Assembly: GCA_030141605.1 (NCBI GenBank)
Contig: JAQGDQ010000344.1
Coordinates: 200,001-244,430, forward strand
DNA length: 44,430 nt
Origin: Tubiluchus corallicola
Taxonomy: Eukaryota > Priapulida > Priapulimorpha > Priapulimorphida > Tubiluchidae
Reading direction: 5' to 3'
Part shown: positions 1 to 36,531 of the stretch, piece by piece
Layout of the letters: every line of letters begins with the position of its first letter
Position numbering within the stretch: the stretch's first letter is position 1
Translations under genes and position numbers: made by a program
The notes under the pieces: generated by a model
What the model was told of the DNA's origin: nothing
Database searches by the model: none
The model's input: only the letters and a program-made list of their open reading frames with translations

Positions 1-1265
1 TTCGCTCAGGCTGGTAACCAGTTTTTACCTATATCAGATGATAGAAAAGACCTTAGTGCTACTGCCTGGGTGGCGCTGTATTGGGGTTGCCACCACTCCT
101 GATTTGGCCCGGAGTCTCCTGAAATTCAGCCAGATTCGCAGTTCGTACGGATTTTTGAAGAATTCCGAAATCTCCTGATTTCGACGATTACATTGAAATT
201 TAAGTGGGGAAAAAACAGAAATAGATCTTGCATGCTATTGGTACTTTAAGTAAAAAAAAAATTAAGCAAAAAAGAACAGCCGAGTCTCTGTTATTACTAA
301 CGTAGTAAACTTGTTGAATTAAATTTAATCGGTTGCATGGCTTTATCATTTCACCCATCTACATTTTTCGCCAATTTTTGCTGTAGCGGCAAACGGGACT
401 TTTTTGGAGTCTAAAAGCAAGTAGTTTAATTTCTGAAAAATATCTCTGTCGAGGGACCCACTGGGGGAGCTTACAGACCCTTAGTTAACTCTTGCCTCCT
501 GACTTCGGTTCATGACGGGTTGACTACTCTATGCTGTATAGAAAGTTTGGTATGGTCTTCAAAGTTAACCATAGAACAGCGAGTTCTCGAATGAACAAGC
601 AAGCAAGTGCAAGCTTTATATGTTCAAATTCAGGTCATCATTCTTGATTAGTGAACTTCTTTTAAGGCACTTTTACCCTGCTATGGAGCACTTCCATTAC
701 TCTTCGCACAAAAATGGCCGTCCATTTCTAATAATATGCGTACATCCCATATGAGGCAAATGTAAAGGGGTCATTTCAAAAAAAAAAGAATTGTCGAACA
801 TTCCATTAAAGTCAAATTAAACTCTCATCACAATAGAAGCTTTTACTACTTAAAATCCTACTCTCAATACGATCGTTCAGTTTATTTTCTTATAATCTTT
901 CTGTAAAACTTGTTTCTTTTGATTTTTCATGACTTTGTTGTTAGCGGTATTAAATTTGAAGAACCGCCATTTTTCGTTATACGAAACGAACGACGAATTA
1001 CGCTTTCTCTACTACGTACGTCATTCTCATTCACTTGCGCCAAAGACGCGAAACATGGCGACCTTTATGGCAAACCACGTGTTCGAAATTCGTCAGAAAG
1101 AGACAGGTTATTTAATTTATAAGTCTCTTTTGTTTAATAATAATTATGAATTCTTTGTGTAATCATAATAATGCGTTAAAAAAACTTCTATGTCTGTTGG
1201 GGTTAATATAGGTATTTAATACTGAGTCGCTCATTAATTAAAATACTAATAATAATTTCTTGCAG
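1..1265. other. Left flank, no gene recognised
   Basis: I searched this stretch for the upstream astacin exons (propeptide and N-terminal half of the protease domain) and found none, so they probably lie left of the window. The short open frames around 910-1162 have no family signature and look like chance frames. The first 180 bases look repeat-like, with several C- and G-rich words, but I cannot name a family. Confidence 0.4.
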
Positions 1266-14823
<13,558 letters not shown>

Positions 14824-14855
14824 AACTGTTGCATTTCACGACATTTGTCGTTGTC

Positions 14856-14889
14856 ATGTCACTTTTCATTCAGAGAACTGTTACTCAGT
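14856..14889 (+). pseudogene. Truncated remnant of the astacin zinc-site exon
   Basis: About 30 bp match the end of the exon at 1411-1444, coding HVTFH-ENCY. The donor GGTACG has become GTTACG. All upstream coding sequence, including HExxH, is missing. It follows the last-exon stop (14823) by 33 bp, so unit 2 cannot encode a protease. Confidence 0.75.
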
Positions 14890-14953
14890 TACGTTTACTT
14901 TTACCACTAAGTAATATAAAGCAAAATAAACTAATTAACTAAACAAAAGACGT

Positions 14954-15085
14954 CATTATCATCGTCGTCGTCGTCGTCATCATCATCATCGTCGTCGTCA
15001 TCACAATCACAATCACCATCACCATCATCATTGTCATCGTCATCATCATCATCATCATCATTACTATTGTCTTCATCGTTGTTGT
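14954..15085. repeat. CAT/CGT microsatellite of unit 2
   Basis: Paralogue of the tract at 1516-1626, with more CGT, CAC and ATT interruptions. Its position just after the truncated zinc-site exon helps place the duplication breakpoint. Confidence 0.9.
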
Positions 15086-15426
15086 CACCATCATTGTCTT
15101 TATCGTATTGAGCTGTATTGTCAATCACGTCATGGTTATCTTGCCCTTAGTTTAAGGTTACATTCTACGTGTTTTCAAAACAAACGTTAAACGAAATTAT
15201 ACTGTTTTCTTTTTCTGCGAAGTCTGCTCAAAAAGCTTCAAGCTGTCTTTAATAACAATAAATTCCTGCCGAATAATTACAAATTTTTCATGTGAACATT
15301 TATTAACCTATATGTGGTAACAATATTCCTAATAATGATTTCTGAATACGTTCATTTTTTGTGGATAGATTGAAGTTCGTAGAAAAGCAAAAAAGCTAAA
15401 TTTTGAAAACCACATCAAATTTATTA

Positions 15427-15802
15427 CACTCATATCTCGGTTTCCCGGATCTCGCTCTTACGGATATCAGAAAAATCGGACAAAATCTGGACTAATAATA
15501 GTCCTGCATACCACAGACACAGTCCGTTGTTTCGCGAGCTGACCGCTAGTTGGCGGGCCGTCACTTTGTTTACATCATTTACATCAGTACACGGACGTAT
15601 CTCTATATATAAAATATATTGTCAATTATTTGAGTCAATTGCTGACAGTTTTTATATACTTTTGCATTGACGCGGCCGTACTAACGTTTTTGAGACAATT
15701 AGGCGATTGATTCTACATTAATGCAACTAAAATTAATACGGACAATTGGCAAATTTGGACCAACGTCTCCCCGCTTTTGTCTGGCAAACTGGGATATGAG
15801 TG
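15427..15802 (+). mobile_element. Pogo-like MITE (376 bp) with TA target duplication
   Basis: Terminal inverted repeats are CACTCATATCTCGGTTTCCC and, on the other strand, CACTCATATCCCAGTTTGCC, flanked by TA on both sides (15425-15426, 15803-15804). Unit 1 has an empty site near 1907, so it inserted after the segmental duplication. No reading frame is present. The TA duplication and TIR style fit pogo/Tigger within Tc1/mariner; the family name is inference. Confidence 0.75.
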
Positions 15803-16108
15803 TATTAGCATTATTAATGACAATAATTAACTCGTGCCTTTACTTTTACTTGTACACATCATCCCAGATAAAAACTGCGAGCTGTAAAAGCTAATTATGT
15901 CTAATACAAATATCCACAAAATCATTTAAAATGTACATACAGAACTTCTAAATTAAACTTTTGTTGGAAGCAAATACATAAAGCAGAAGCATATAACTTT
16001 TTAATTATATTAACTTTATCTAAAATTTACAGAACAGTTTGCATTTTTCAGTACTCGGAAGAGCTGCTCAAAATTCTTCTGTGCTCCCGCCCATGTAGTT
16101 ATTTTAAA

Positions 16109-16492
16109 CAGTGGCGTATCAAGTTATTACGACGCCCTAGCCATAGTGAATCCTGCCACATTTTGAATTTGTGGTTGGTTATATATGATGTTCTATTAAT
16201 AATTACTCGTGGTGTATTAGTAGTACTTACATGGTTATTATTAATGACATGTTTTAATAGTTTTACATCTAACCAGGTAGCTCATCTGCTTGTGGGTGGC
16301 CATTAAGTAAAATATTACTCAATAACTACTAGTGGTGCATTATAAGATACGCGCTTTATATGAATATGAAAGGAAACTCACTTTCCCAGGAAAATGAGAA
16401 TTTTTTAAAACTGAGCACCTAAAATCTGAAGCTTCTCAAAAATATTGTCCTAGTCATAATCCCTAGTTAGTCTGTTGGTAAATACGCCCTTG
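16109..16492 (+). mobile_element. hAT MITE (384 bp)
   Basis: The ends are CAGTGGCGTATC and, reversed, CAAGGGCGTATT. Flanking 8-mers are ATTTTAAA (16101-16108) and ATTATAAA (16493-16500), 7 of 8 identical. There is no reading frame. It resembles the element at 43579-43966 in its first 12 bases. Confidence 0.65.
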
Positions 16493-16930
16493 ATTATAAA
16501 ACAAAAATGCTTGCAAGACCAAACTGCTCTTTTACAAAATAGTTCCGCAAGATTTAATTCTTGCATTCAGCATCTAGACTCACCGATGATTCAATCAAGT
16601 TTGAATAGTGAGCATAGGAATGAGTTTCAAATAATGTAACTCCAGGTTAAATTACAATTATATTTGGGCTTTACTTAACCAAAAATAATAAATATATATA
16701 ACTTGTGTACATAGCAAAAAATAATGGCAAATTACATGTGCATATAAGTAGTAATTACTAATACGAGTGAGCTTGATATTCCATAACATTTGTTAATTTT
16801 TATTAGTTTCCAAAAATAATGTCAGAATGTTTGTTCAATTCAATTCACACAGATTACACTTTTATTTCAGACTTAGTGTCAATACTGAAATTATATGAAA
16901 ATATATAAAACTTTAGTATATATNNNNNNN

Positions 16931-16961
<31 letters not shown>

Positions 16962-17572
16962 TTTAATTTAAACAACTTTGTAACTGTAATTATCTAGTTT
17001 TTATAAGCAACTCTTGACTACACCGATATTGTGAATAGTCCACAACACAATCTAACACATTCTTTTCAAAACTTTTAAAAAAGTTTTACAATAACTTTTA
17101 GAAAGCGCGAGTATATTTAATCTCAATTGAAGAAGAGCTGAATTTTCTAATTATCCTGCTTCCTCTAACATGCAATGATCTTTTTTTTAATTAATTCGTG
17201 CAGATTATATGTACAACATATGCCACCATAATAAGTACGCTGCCATTATTGTCAATAGTTGATATAAAACAACTAGAAGGCCTAAACAGATATGTCAATT
17301 TTACGAGAAATTAACTTAAATGACTGAAATAACTATTGCAAATACAATAAAATATTAACTGTACAAAAATAGCAGGCCAAAAATTACATATACTTAAACA
17401 TCGTAATTGAATTACAGCTAATTGCTGTTGGCAAATTTGCTGGTTATAACGACTTCCAATTTTTTGGTCCATAAAGTTTATGTTTTGTGATGCTGTGTTA
17501 TCTCACGTTACGTTACGTTATGCAAGTTCTCCTTTCTTCTTTCTTTTCTTTTTCATTTTCATGTGAGCATGG
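16493..17572. other. AT-rich spacer downstream of gene B, with a sequence gap
   Basis: It contains a (TA)n tract at about 16918-16960 interrupted by seven undetermined bases (16924-16930), so the true tract length is unknown. No gene or named repeat was recognised elsewhere. Runs of pyrimidines (17530-17560) lie just below the gene B stop. Confidence 0.5.
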
Positions 17573-29085
<11,513 letters not shown>

Positions 29086-29217
29086 TATGTTACCTTTTAT
29101 GTAGCATTTGCTGCATTTGAATGGAATATTAATTTCTAACGTTATTATTATTAAACCTGACAACGTTTGCTACATGTTTTACTAGACCGGCGCGCAATGC
29201 TTTTCTTTGGAAAGAAA

Positions 29218-29225
29218 TTTATGTA
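29218..29225 (-). promoter_or_regulatory. Degenerate TATA box of FReD gene B
   Basis: Reads TACATAAA where gene A has TATATAAA. About 30 bp of extra sequence, including CCGGCGCGC, also lies between it and the ATG. Expression of gene B may be weaker or differently started. Confidence 0.4.
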
Positions 29226-29264
29226 GCAGTTTATGCGCGTGTAACCATCTGCAGCAATTCCCAG

Positions 29265-29318
29265 CACTGATCAATTGTTATCCACTGACCAATTGTTGCC
29301 CACTGATCAATTGTTGTT
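29265..29318 (-). promoter_or_regulatory. Three 18-bp direct repeats upstream of gene B
   Basis: Units CACTGATCAATTGTTATC, CACTGACCAATTGTTGCC and CACTGATCAATTGTTGTT, paralogous to 14369-14422. Unit number and spacing are kept. The middle unit has lost the TGATCA palindrome. Confidence 0.45.
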
Positions 29319-29627
29319 CGGATGCTTAGTGACTGTTTCCTTCATGTAAAATTAATAATGGTTTCTTGGAAAAATATTGACTCTATTTAAGATTGCTATT
29401 AGACGAGCTTATTATGGTATGGCCCCACTATCACTTTCACATGTAACTTTCACTATATATCTCCTACTGAGCAGTTCGTGTTTTTAAATGTGTTACAAGA
29501 TGTAGAAGTTATTAAAAACAATGCCAAATTGGTCCACAAAATATTTTAAGGTAGGCCCGCCTGAGATAACTCAGTACAAGACTGATTGACTGACTAACTG
29601 TGTAATACACTTATAATATTTAGTTTA

Positions 29628-29629
<2 letters not shown>

Positions 29630-29679
<50 letters not shown>
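29630..29679. repeat. (TA)n microsatellite
   Basis: About 50 bp of pure TA, ahead of the broken astacin exon. The equivalent place in unit 1 (14552-14566) has only seven repeats. Confidence 0.95.
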
Positions 29680-29681
<2 letters not shown>

Positions 29682-29814
29682 ACATTTTTGTCGTTTTTGT
29701 CTCTTGTAATTTGCTTTGCTCAGTAGTTCAATAAATATTGAGCAGACATGCGAACGATTCTTTGGTACTCGAATATGTTTTTTTTGTAAAATTATCAATG
29801 TTTTTTGCTTACAG

Positions 29815-30054
29815 GCAGTGAAAATAATTTCCTCATCTACGGACCTGATGAGATCGACCTTTACGGTACCTATGATGTGCAATCTGTCATGCACTACGGC
29901 TGCTACGGATTCTCTTCAAACGGAAGACCGACTCTTAGCAGAAAGAACAACCCTGTTTGCAAGAAGCCAGTAGGGCAGCCCATCTACTAGGGGGGGGGGG
30001 GGGGTAAGAAGCAGCGATATTTACAAGTTGAACGAAATGTATTGTCCAAAATAA
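29815..30054 (+). pseudogene. Astacin last-exon copy, broken by a poly-G run
   Basis: The acceptor TTGCTTACAG and the coding part GSENNFLIYGPDEIDLYG through SVMHYG to GQPIY are intact and very close to 14591-14760. At 29990 a run of 15 G replaces 8 bases (TGGAGGTT), creating TAG and a shift. Beyond it the original SSDIYKLNEMYCPK text resumes and ends in a TAA at 30052-30054. With no zinc-site exon in unit 2, this exon has no intact gene of its own. Confidence 0.8.
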
Positions 30055-30075
30055 AACTGTTGCTTTTCACGACAT

Positions 30076-31148
30076 TAGTAGTGGTTTTGAAGAATTAGCT
30101 GTGATTTGTTGTAGTTCTCAATTTATGTGCTACTTCAGAATGCACTAATTTGACTGCAACACATACACACATGCAGTAATAGAAAAAATGATTTGTGATG
30201 GGAAAAAGAAATTCTTAAAATAAAAATAACAGCCAACACCTACTTAAGCAAAGACATGACCTTTATTCAGACACAAACATCTGTAACGTTTCGATCATAA
30301 GATCGTCACGTTCACACAACAATCTAACTAAATAAAAAGTGTACAAAAATTACAAAAATCAACATCGGAAAAGTAAACAGGACAAATACTGAATACAGCT
30401 CGTGTGATACAAAGCAAAATTACAGAAAAAATAAATGTATGTTACTTCAACACAAGTTAGTGAGTGAAGTGTTCGATTCATTTGGGAGTCACTGGGTTTC
30501 GAGTACGATAATCACAAGTAGCTGTGTGACCAAATGATCATGTGGTTGAACTTCCAATCCAAACATCTCTGATTCAAAGCCAGACTCGCTACAATTTTTT
30601 TCTCATTATCACTTATAGCCTTGTAGCAGAAACAAACGTTTAGAATCCGAAGATAATCAGAGACAAATTCCTCTTTTATTAGCATTTAATATCTTGAGAT
30701 CACGAATGACAAACTGGGAATAACAAAATGTGACTTGCAAACTGTACGAGTGTGCTTTTCATGTACATTCGAGGTAAAAAATTGAGGAGGAACGCTAGTT
30801 TGAACTACGGAACTTCAGTTTTTAATTGAATATTATTGAAATGAGTGACACTTCTCGCTCAAAACTTGAATTTAATCACTATTATCTGAATGCCAATATT
30901 ATTATATATTATTATTAATGATGTTACTTTCACACCAGTAATTAAATTTTGATGCCAAACTTAAAGACAGTAATTGTAAAAAAGTGTGAATCCGGTCTGG
31001 TAGTTTTCACATTTCCTGTCTTTAAAGTTTGGTATGTACCTGTGGGTTTGTACCGTCATTCATGCAAAACTCGTTGTTTTTAACACAGTATTTGCTCTAT
31101 CACAGTGTAAATGTAATCATCGTCTATAATGCAGATGACTTTGAAATT
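30076..31148. other. Spacer below the fucosyltransferase stop codon
   Basis: It may include the fucosyltransferase 3' UTR. On the minus strand an AATAAA lies at 30259-30264, inside a repeat-like stretch (30240-30340) that includes ATCGAAACGTTACAGATG, a style seen at ends of Penelope-like elements. No coding region was recognised. Confidence 0.4.
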
Positions 31149-32300
31149 TTACGTCATTCCTATCCACTCTGTAGGCCAGTAGTCATGTGGTACAAATTTA
31201 AACGTAGGATCAGCACTCGAGTCCACCATATGAGCATAATAGATGACTGTACCATCCAACATATAACCTGCCCACCAACCAAACGTACCTATAGTTGTAA
31301 TTAAGTGATCACAGAGATGACTTAAAATGTACAAATCTATTTCCGGTTTGGCGTTGAGGGGCATTAAAATTGCATCTTGTAACCGAACGTTCTGTTGTAT
31401 CCAATCACGGTCTTCGCCAAAAATAAGGAATACCACGTTTTGGTAATTTGCTTGAAAGTACGACATCGCTTTGGTTAGATATTCCTTCGTCGCTGCTTGT
31501 ATGTGTTTCAGCAGCAATAGATCCCCTCTTCTGATGTGAACTCCAACAAGAGTGGTCTTGTTACCAACTCTCCCGCTTAAAGAGCGCTCTAGTGTGTCTT
31601 TAGCAATAGCCACAGTGTCATCTGTAAACGTGAACTGATCAATAATATCATCTTTCCATTCATGGAAATATTTATAGGACTGTAAGTATCCTTCCACATT
31701 AACACTTTTCTCTGTTATTTCTCTCATTCTAAACACTTTTGGCATAAACAAGGATGGTTCATTTGGCTTGAACAAGACACGAAAGAAATTGTGCATCAAA
31801 ATGTCTTCAGATACCTTTACTGGAGTCGCCTTCAACTTGGTGAACACTTTGAACAAGGGGAAGTAGTTCTGAAGTATTGGCGTCATGTTATTGGCTCTTG
31901 CAATGCCGTAGAGAGAAGCGTACTCAAACATGTGATTGCCCAGACGTCCTGGAAAGATTCGACGAAGAGTAATGTAGTTGTTGCTTTGAGGAAGATATTC
32001 TTCGGTTCTATTGTTGTAAAGTGGGATAATTCCTTTGTATTTTGCTAATCTTTTTTCTTCCCTCTCTTTTTCTTCTTCTGTCATAAATGATTTGCTGTCT
32101 TCAGTGGACCACCTCGCCTGTCCCTGTATCTCGGTGTTGTGCAGGGAGGTAGGAACATCTGCTGCGCCATTTTCCGTGCCGTCTTTTCTCGATGAAGCAT
32201 CTTTACGAGTTTGCATGAACACGCCATAAAAACAAATGCAAAGAAATAAACTGAGAGCATATCGTTCTGGTTGCGAAACTCGGTGGAGACGCCAATCCAT
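31149..32300 (-). CDS. GT11 alpha-1,2-fucosyltransferase-like type II Golgi enzyme, 383 aa
   Basis: Known role: family GT11 enzymes move fucose from GDP-fucose to the 2-OH of galactose in the Golgi lumen. Seen: a short cytosolic N-terminus, one membrane segment at about residues 14-29 (YALSLFLCICFYGVF), and a charged stem with a Glu/Lys/Arg-rich helix (75-88). The catalytic domain follows: GRLGNHMFEYASLYGIA (118-134), GVHIRRGD (253-260, the GDP-fucose motif of GT11), FGEDRDW (294-300) and TIGTFGWWAGYM (336-347). Possible N-glycosylation sites are N97 and N247. The coding region is a single exon. TTACAG at 32337-32332 just before it looks like an acceptor, so a non-coding first exon may lie upstream. 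The length is normal for animal GT11. The exact acceptor sugar cannot be read from sequence. Confidence 0.9.
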   Translation of the reverse strand: MDWRLHRVSQPERYALSLFLCICFYGVFMQTRKDASSRKDGTENGAADVPTSLHNTEIQGQARWSTEDSKSFMTEEEKEREEKRLAKYKGIIPLYNNRTEEYLPQSNNYITLRRIFPGRLGNHMFEYASLYGIARANNMTPILQNYFPLFKVFTKLKATPVKVSEDILMHNFFRVLFKPNEPSLFMPKVFRMREITEKSVNVEGYLQSYKYFHEWKDDIIDQFTFTDDTVAIAKDTLERSLSGRVGNKTTLVGVHIRRGDLLLLKHIQAATKEYLTKAMSYFQANYQNVVFLIFGEDRDWIQQNVRLQDAILMPLNAKPEIDLYILSHLCDHLITTIGTFGWWAGYMLDGTVIYYAHMVDSSADPTFKFVPHDYWPTEWIGMT

Positions 32301-32399
32301 CAGATTGTGATTATTCTGACGTCAGCATTTCCTGTAATCATGACATTAATGCAATTTTAACACAATTACGTAATAACCAATTAGTTTGTGCAACTAAAG

Positions 32400-32490
32400 C
32401 AGAGAGAAAGAACAGAAAAAGAGAGGGAGAGAGAGAGAGGGGAGAGAGAGGGAGGTAGGGAGGAAAGAGAGAGGGAGAGGGAGAGAGAGT
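32400..32490. repeat. Purine-rich (GA)n tract upstream of the fucosyltransferase
   Basis: About 90 bp of GA/GGA repeats, 100 bp upstream of the coding start. Leu-Ser frames on the minus strand through it are artefacts. Confidence 0.85.
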
Positions 32491-32626
32491 GCAAATCGTG
32501 AATGCTTTTCATGGAGTTTCTGTGGAAGCACGCATGTTCCAGCTGAACTATGAACTTTGTAGTATATGAGGCGTAATGAGTTATGATAAAAAACCACAAT
32601 GTATTATAACCAGTAAAGTTTTTTTT

Positions 32627-33170
32627 TCAAAAATGACTTACGTGAAAGAATTATTACCATACAATTTCGCATTCGCGCCACTAGTTCTTCGCTGTTACAT
32701 GCATTTCGCCATATTCGCTGGTTAGACGGGCACTAGCGCCTGCATTTCGGAAACGCATTGCACAAAAAACAGGTGCTGTATCTCTCAGTCAGATGTGTTA
32801 GTTTGTGACGAACTACACACGTTCGACAGTTCATGCGTGAGCACAGCGGTAAATTTGAAACTCGAATATTATCTTAGAGCTTGCCATGTTTTAGTACAAT
32901 ACACTGAATCTCTTACAGAAGCACTGTACTTCAATTTTCACTTTCGCAAACACGTGCAAAACGTACAACAGAATGTTTTTGATGTTGAAAATTATGTTAG
33001 TTTGTGATGTCATCAATAGTTGGGCTCGCTCGCTGTTGATTATGTTTTTACTGTATTATTAAATTATCAGAAACGCTTTTGCACTATTAACTGTGTTAAA
33101 ATGTATACTTTCTATCAAACTTGAAAATGAGATAGTATGTGAAAAATCATCCTGTCTTCCTTTAAGATAA
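32627..33170 (+). mobile_element. Dispersed 0.55-kb repeat family, copy 1
   Basis: Shares ordered blocks with 33686-33820 (+), 39918-40515 (-), 42455-43000 (+) and 44235-44430 (-): ACTAGTTCTTCGCTGTTACA-like, GCATTTCGGAAACGCATTG, AGTTGGGCTCGC and CAGAAACGCTTTTGCACTAT. It has no protein signature, and no clear terminal repeats or target duplications were found. Probably a non-autonomous element. Confidence 0.7.
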
Positions 33171-33593
33171 GATCGTTTTCCACTCAAAATTAAATGCTCT
33201 TTATGATCAGTTTTTATCTGTTCTTTTTGGCTTCTTCTGCACTGTGGGTGCAATTATTTCCTGACACTCCGTAGCATTTGCCAGTATATAAATGCAAGAA
33301 GTCCAAATCACAATAACATTTAGTGAAAAACACGAGTCTAAAAAGATACACGCATTACAATTCCAATGAGCAAAAATTCAAATACTTCCAGATGTACTTT
33401 TTCTAACTTGCAAAATTTAGTTCATTTTCTTGTTCTACTGAAATTTTCAATGATATGGCTTATATAAAAACATACTTATATACACACAGATGCACACCCT
33501 GAATCCTGGCTCGTACGCCTATGATTACGACTCGCCAAGCTCATAGTGCAGTGCATAGTATTATCGAGCCATGGTATAGTAATAATGATGATA

Positions 33594-33680
33594 ACGATGA
33601 TGACGACGACGACGACGACGACGACTACTGCGGCGACGATGATGATAATGATGATGATTAAGACGATAGAAGAAGATGAT
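33594..33680. repeat. (GAT/GAC)n microsatellite
   Basis: Interrupted GAT and GAC triplets, just before the second copy of the dispersed repeat. Confidence 0.85.
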
Positions 33681-33685
33681 GATGA

Positions 33686-33820
33686 TGCTGTTGAAAATTG
33701 TGTTCGTTTGTGATGTCCGTTAATTAAGTTTTAACGTATTATTTATTTATCAGAAACGCTTTTGCAGCATTAATTGTGTTAAAATGTATACTTTTATCGG
33801 TCTTCCTTTAACATTTAAAT
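33686..33820 (+). mobile_element. Dispersed repeat family, copy 2 (3' part only)
   Basis: Matches the last third of copy 1, from TTGAAAATTGTGTTCGTTTG to TCTTCCTTTAACATT. It is 5' truncated; the GAT tract abuts the break. Confidence 0.65.
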
Positions 33821-34551
33821 CATTCTGTGTTTTTGTGAGAACGAAAACCGAGTCAGTTTTAAAGTAATTTGGCAGTTGAGCAATTCGTTGACTATATATC
33901 AAAGACTATATCTTACCTGAATCGTTGTGCTCGATAGCTCTAGGCTTTAGACATAACTCTAGTTCGTAACTTCATAACTTTGTTGCTTTTTGCGGAAATT
34001 ATGCACGATGTAATTGCCTACAGTTCCCTGTTGCACAAAAAATGACTGATGGAATACCCCACTGATTTTGCTAACGCAAGGATTTTGAGCGCTTGGGGGT
34101 TGCTGACCTTTTGTTGGGAAAACCAATTTTCTGCACGTCAACGCACGGTTAGAGATGCAATTCATGCATGTAGAGCGGCGGAGGGAGTTTGTATGAGGGG
34201 TGCCTCAAACAGTCTCTGTTCATTTATTTTTATTTGCCTTTCTGAATACATTATAGATGTTTTCTAGTCATCAAATTTGTTGCCTGTTTTTTTTTCGAAC
34301 TTTTCTCCAATCTCGGATGCTTGTTATGGCAATCTATGAGAAGTCTTTTGGTATTTAAACTTTAACTGGGTAAGCATTATTTTAACCACGAGAGATTTTC
34401 TCGACGCAAGATTCCCCTGCTCATTGGACTGATCGCTACAGCCCTCTGGAGTGGAGTATTGTAATTTGACAGAAAAATTTATGCAACAAGACTAAAGCCC
34501 CTCAAGAAATTGAAAATATTAGTAATGTAAACATTCTAACGTGACATGATA

Positions 34552-34589
<38 letters not shown>

Positions 34590-35489
34590 AAAATCCTGTA
34601 TACCAAAGCGACAGTATTTATATACAGAGTGATTACATTTTTCCCCGCCCATATTCTTGTAAATATAAAATGATTTGTTTTAGTATCTGTACGTTGCAAA
34701 TATCAATGTTTACTGTGTTTGTAGTGATAGCTATGCACCTGACGCATTTGTCTTTTTACAGTGTTTTATGCACTGATGAGTGTAATATGCAGATGTAATT
34801 TTTATTAACATTTGTAATCTTCAGAAGTTTTATAAGACAATTAAAGATTTTATCTATATATATATATTAGTAGACATCACATAATACTTAGTAGACGTCA
34901 CAATTTAATATTTGATCATGGGAATTTCTATCCCGACACCTTACAGTGTCTTTATTAAGTATAGAGATAGCTTTGCCTCTAAACGTGGGGGAAAACCTGC
35001 TCCGTCAATTATCACGGCAATCAGGTCTTTCCCAACGAGTTATTTCCTGCCTTAGACTTTATACAAGGCCTATTCATTTAACACATTACACTGTTAAAGA
35101 TGGGATAAGACAGGTTTCCTATTGTACATACGTGCACAATAAAACTACAGAAGTAATTATGTACTCTTACTTTAACTACTTCGTACAGTAATTCGCTTAT
35201 TTCGGAAATGAGTTTCCGACAACGAAATTAATGACGTTAATTAATCAATTAAACTCTGCAAAGTTCTATAATTACAGCATCAGTAACAAAACGTTGCCGA
35301 AGCACTATATTTTGTAATTTTAACTGAACAAAATAAAATCAAATTTGTGGCGCAGTGGAAAAGGTGAAGCAAAAACAAAAAGTATTTTGGCACAAATGTT
35401 AAATTAAAATAAGCTAATGTTTGTTTTTAATATTATACCAATCTCTCACAGTGTCTTTTTTCTTTTAGCAGCAATTTCTTTTAAAGGAA
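33821..35489. other. No gene recognised
   Basis: AT-rich, with a (TA)n tract at about 34555-34587 and a shorter one near 34855. Short open frames (33959-34165, 34049-34267, 34946-35191) show no family signature and no clear splice context. Confidence 0.5.
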
Positions 35490-36010
35490 AGATCAAGCCT
35501 TCTAGGAGGCAAGCCTTGTTTCGATGTTCGCGAAAAATGTTAGAAGGAATTAGTAACAAAACTGCAATAAGCGCCTCCTGAAATTAGTAAAATCACTTTA
35601 AAGTCGTGATCACTTCATGCTGTGGCGCTCCCATTTTCAAAACCCATTCTTCTTCCAATGACGTCATACGTCCCTAAGAAATCTATCAATCTTCATCAAA
35701 AGTATAATAAATTTTTAAAAAAATTAGGTAGCTAATATTGCATTATTTTTACGTGAACATTAGCTAAGCTGCAGAAGTTTGAATTAATTTAAGCTGCTTG
35801 CGCTTACGGAAAGCCACGATGCGCTTACGAAAAGTCACGAAGTCTCCCAGTTATGTCATAATTTTCAAGTGAATGGCGGCATCCACCACACCTGAAAATT
35901 TCTATTCAGAGGTAGCATATTTTAAACTTTATGCTTCATAGGCAGTTGTTTGCAAATTTCTTTGTTATATTTTTCTACGTTTAAGTTATAACAGTAAAAT
36001 AAACCTAACA
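35490..36010 (+). repeat. Large inverted repeat, left arm
   Basis: Pairs with the reverse complement of 36885-37275. Shared blocks include AAATGTTAGAA, AAGCGCCTCC, TTTAAAGTCG, AATGACGTCA, GAACATTAGCTAAGCT and AAATTTCTTTGTTATATTTT. This arm has about 118 extra bases (35788-35905). The loop is about 870 bp and holds a LINE tail. Could be ends of a foldback element or two opposite copies of one repeat. Confidence 0.7.
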
Positions 36011-36329
36011 CACTGAGCGACTTGTTCTTTTCTTTGAAAAAACTACCGGGAAAACTTAGCAGACAAGCGAAACTGTTATGCTTAGACGAGTGATTCTCAA
36101 ACGGAAGACACTTGACTCACAAATAGGGAAGGAATTTCAAAACTAGGGGAGAACTTTTGCCAGGGGAGAAATTGGAGAGGAATTCAACTAGAAAGAGGAA
36201 TATTTGGTGGGAAGGAATTGGATTTAAATGAAGAACTCTCAATCGGGAAAGAATGTTCGATTTTACACTTGTTATGAAACACTTAAAACCCCATCTCTTT
36301 AATGTTTAAATAACTATTTTAGTAACTTT

Positions 36330-36482
36330 GTAGTTGTAACATTCTCTCAATTGCTGTAAAGCGCTCTGAGACATGTTGTGTAAGGCGCTTAACAAAAATA
36401 AAATAATAATAATAACAATAACAATTTATTAATAATTATATAATGAATAATAATAATAATAAATTATATAATTATTAATGAA

Positions 36483-36531
<49 letters not shown>

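Noticed and set aside
30240-30340. Hammerhead ribozyme or Penelope-like terminal repeat
   Set aside because: The word CGAAAC and a small stem are present, but the core CTGATGA is missing, so I do not call a ribozyme.
30430-30600. tRNA-like SINE on the minus strand
   Set aside because: Only a weak B-box-like word (CTTTGAATC); no A box or target duplication seen.
32795-33007. 70-codon open frame
   Set aside because: Lies inside the dispersed repeat, and the frame is not kept in the other copies.
34946-35191. 81-codon open frame starting MSLLSIEIALPLNVGENLLR
   Set aside because: No known family, no splice or promoter context, and codon content like the flanks.
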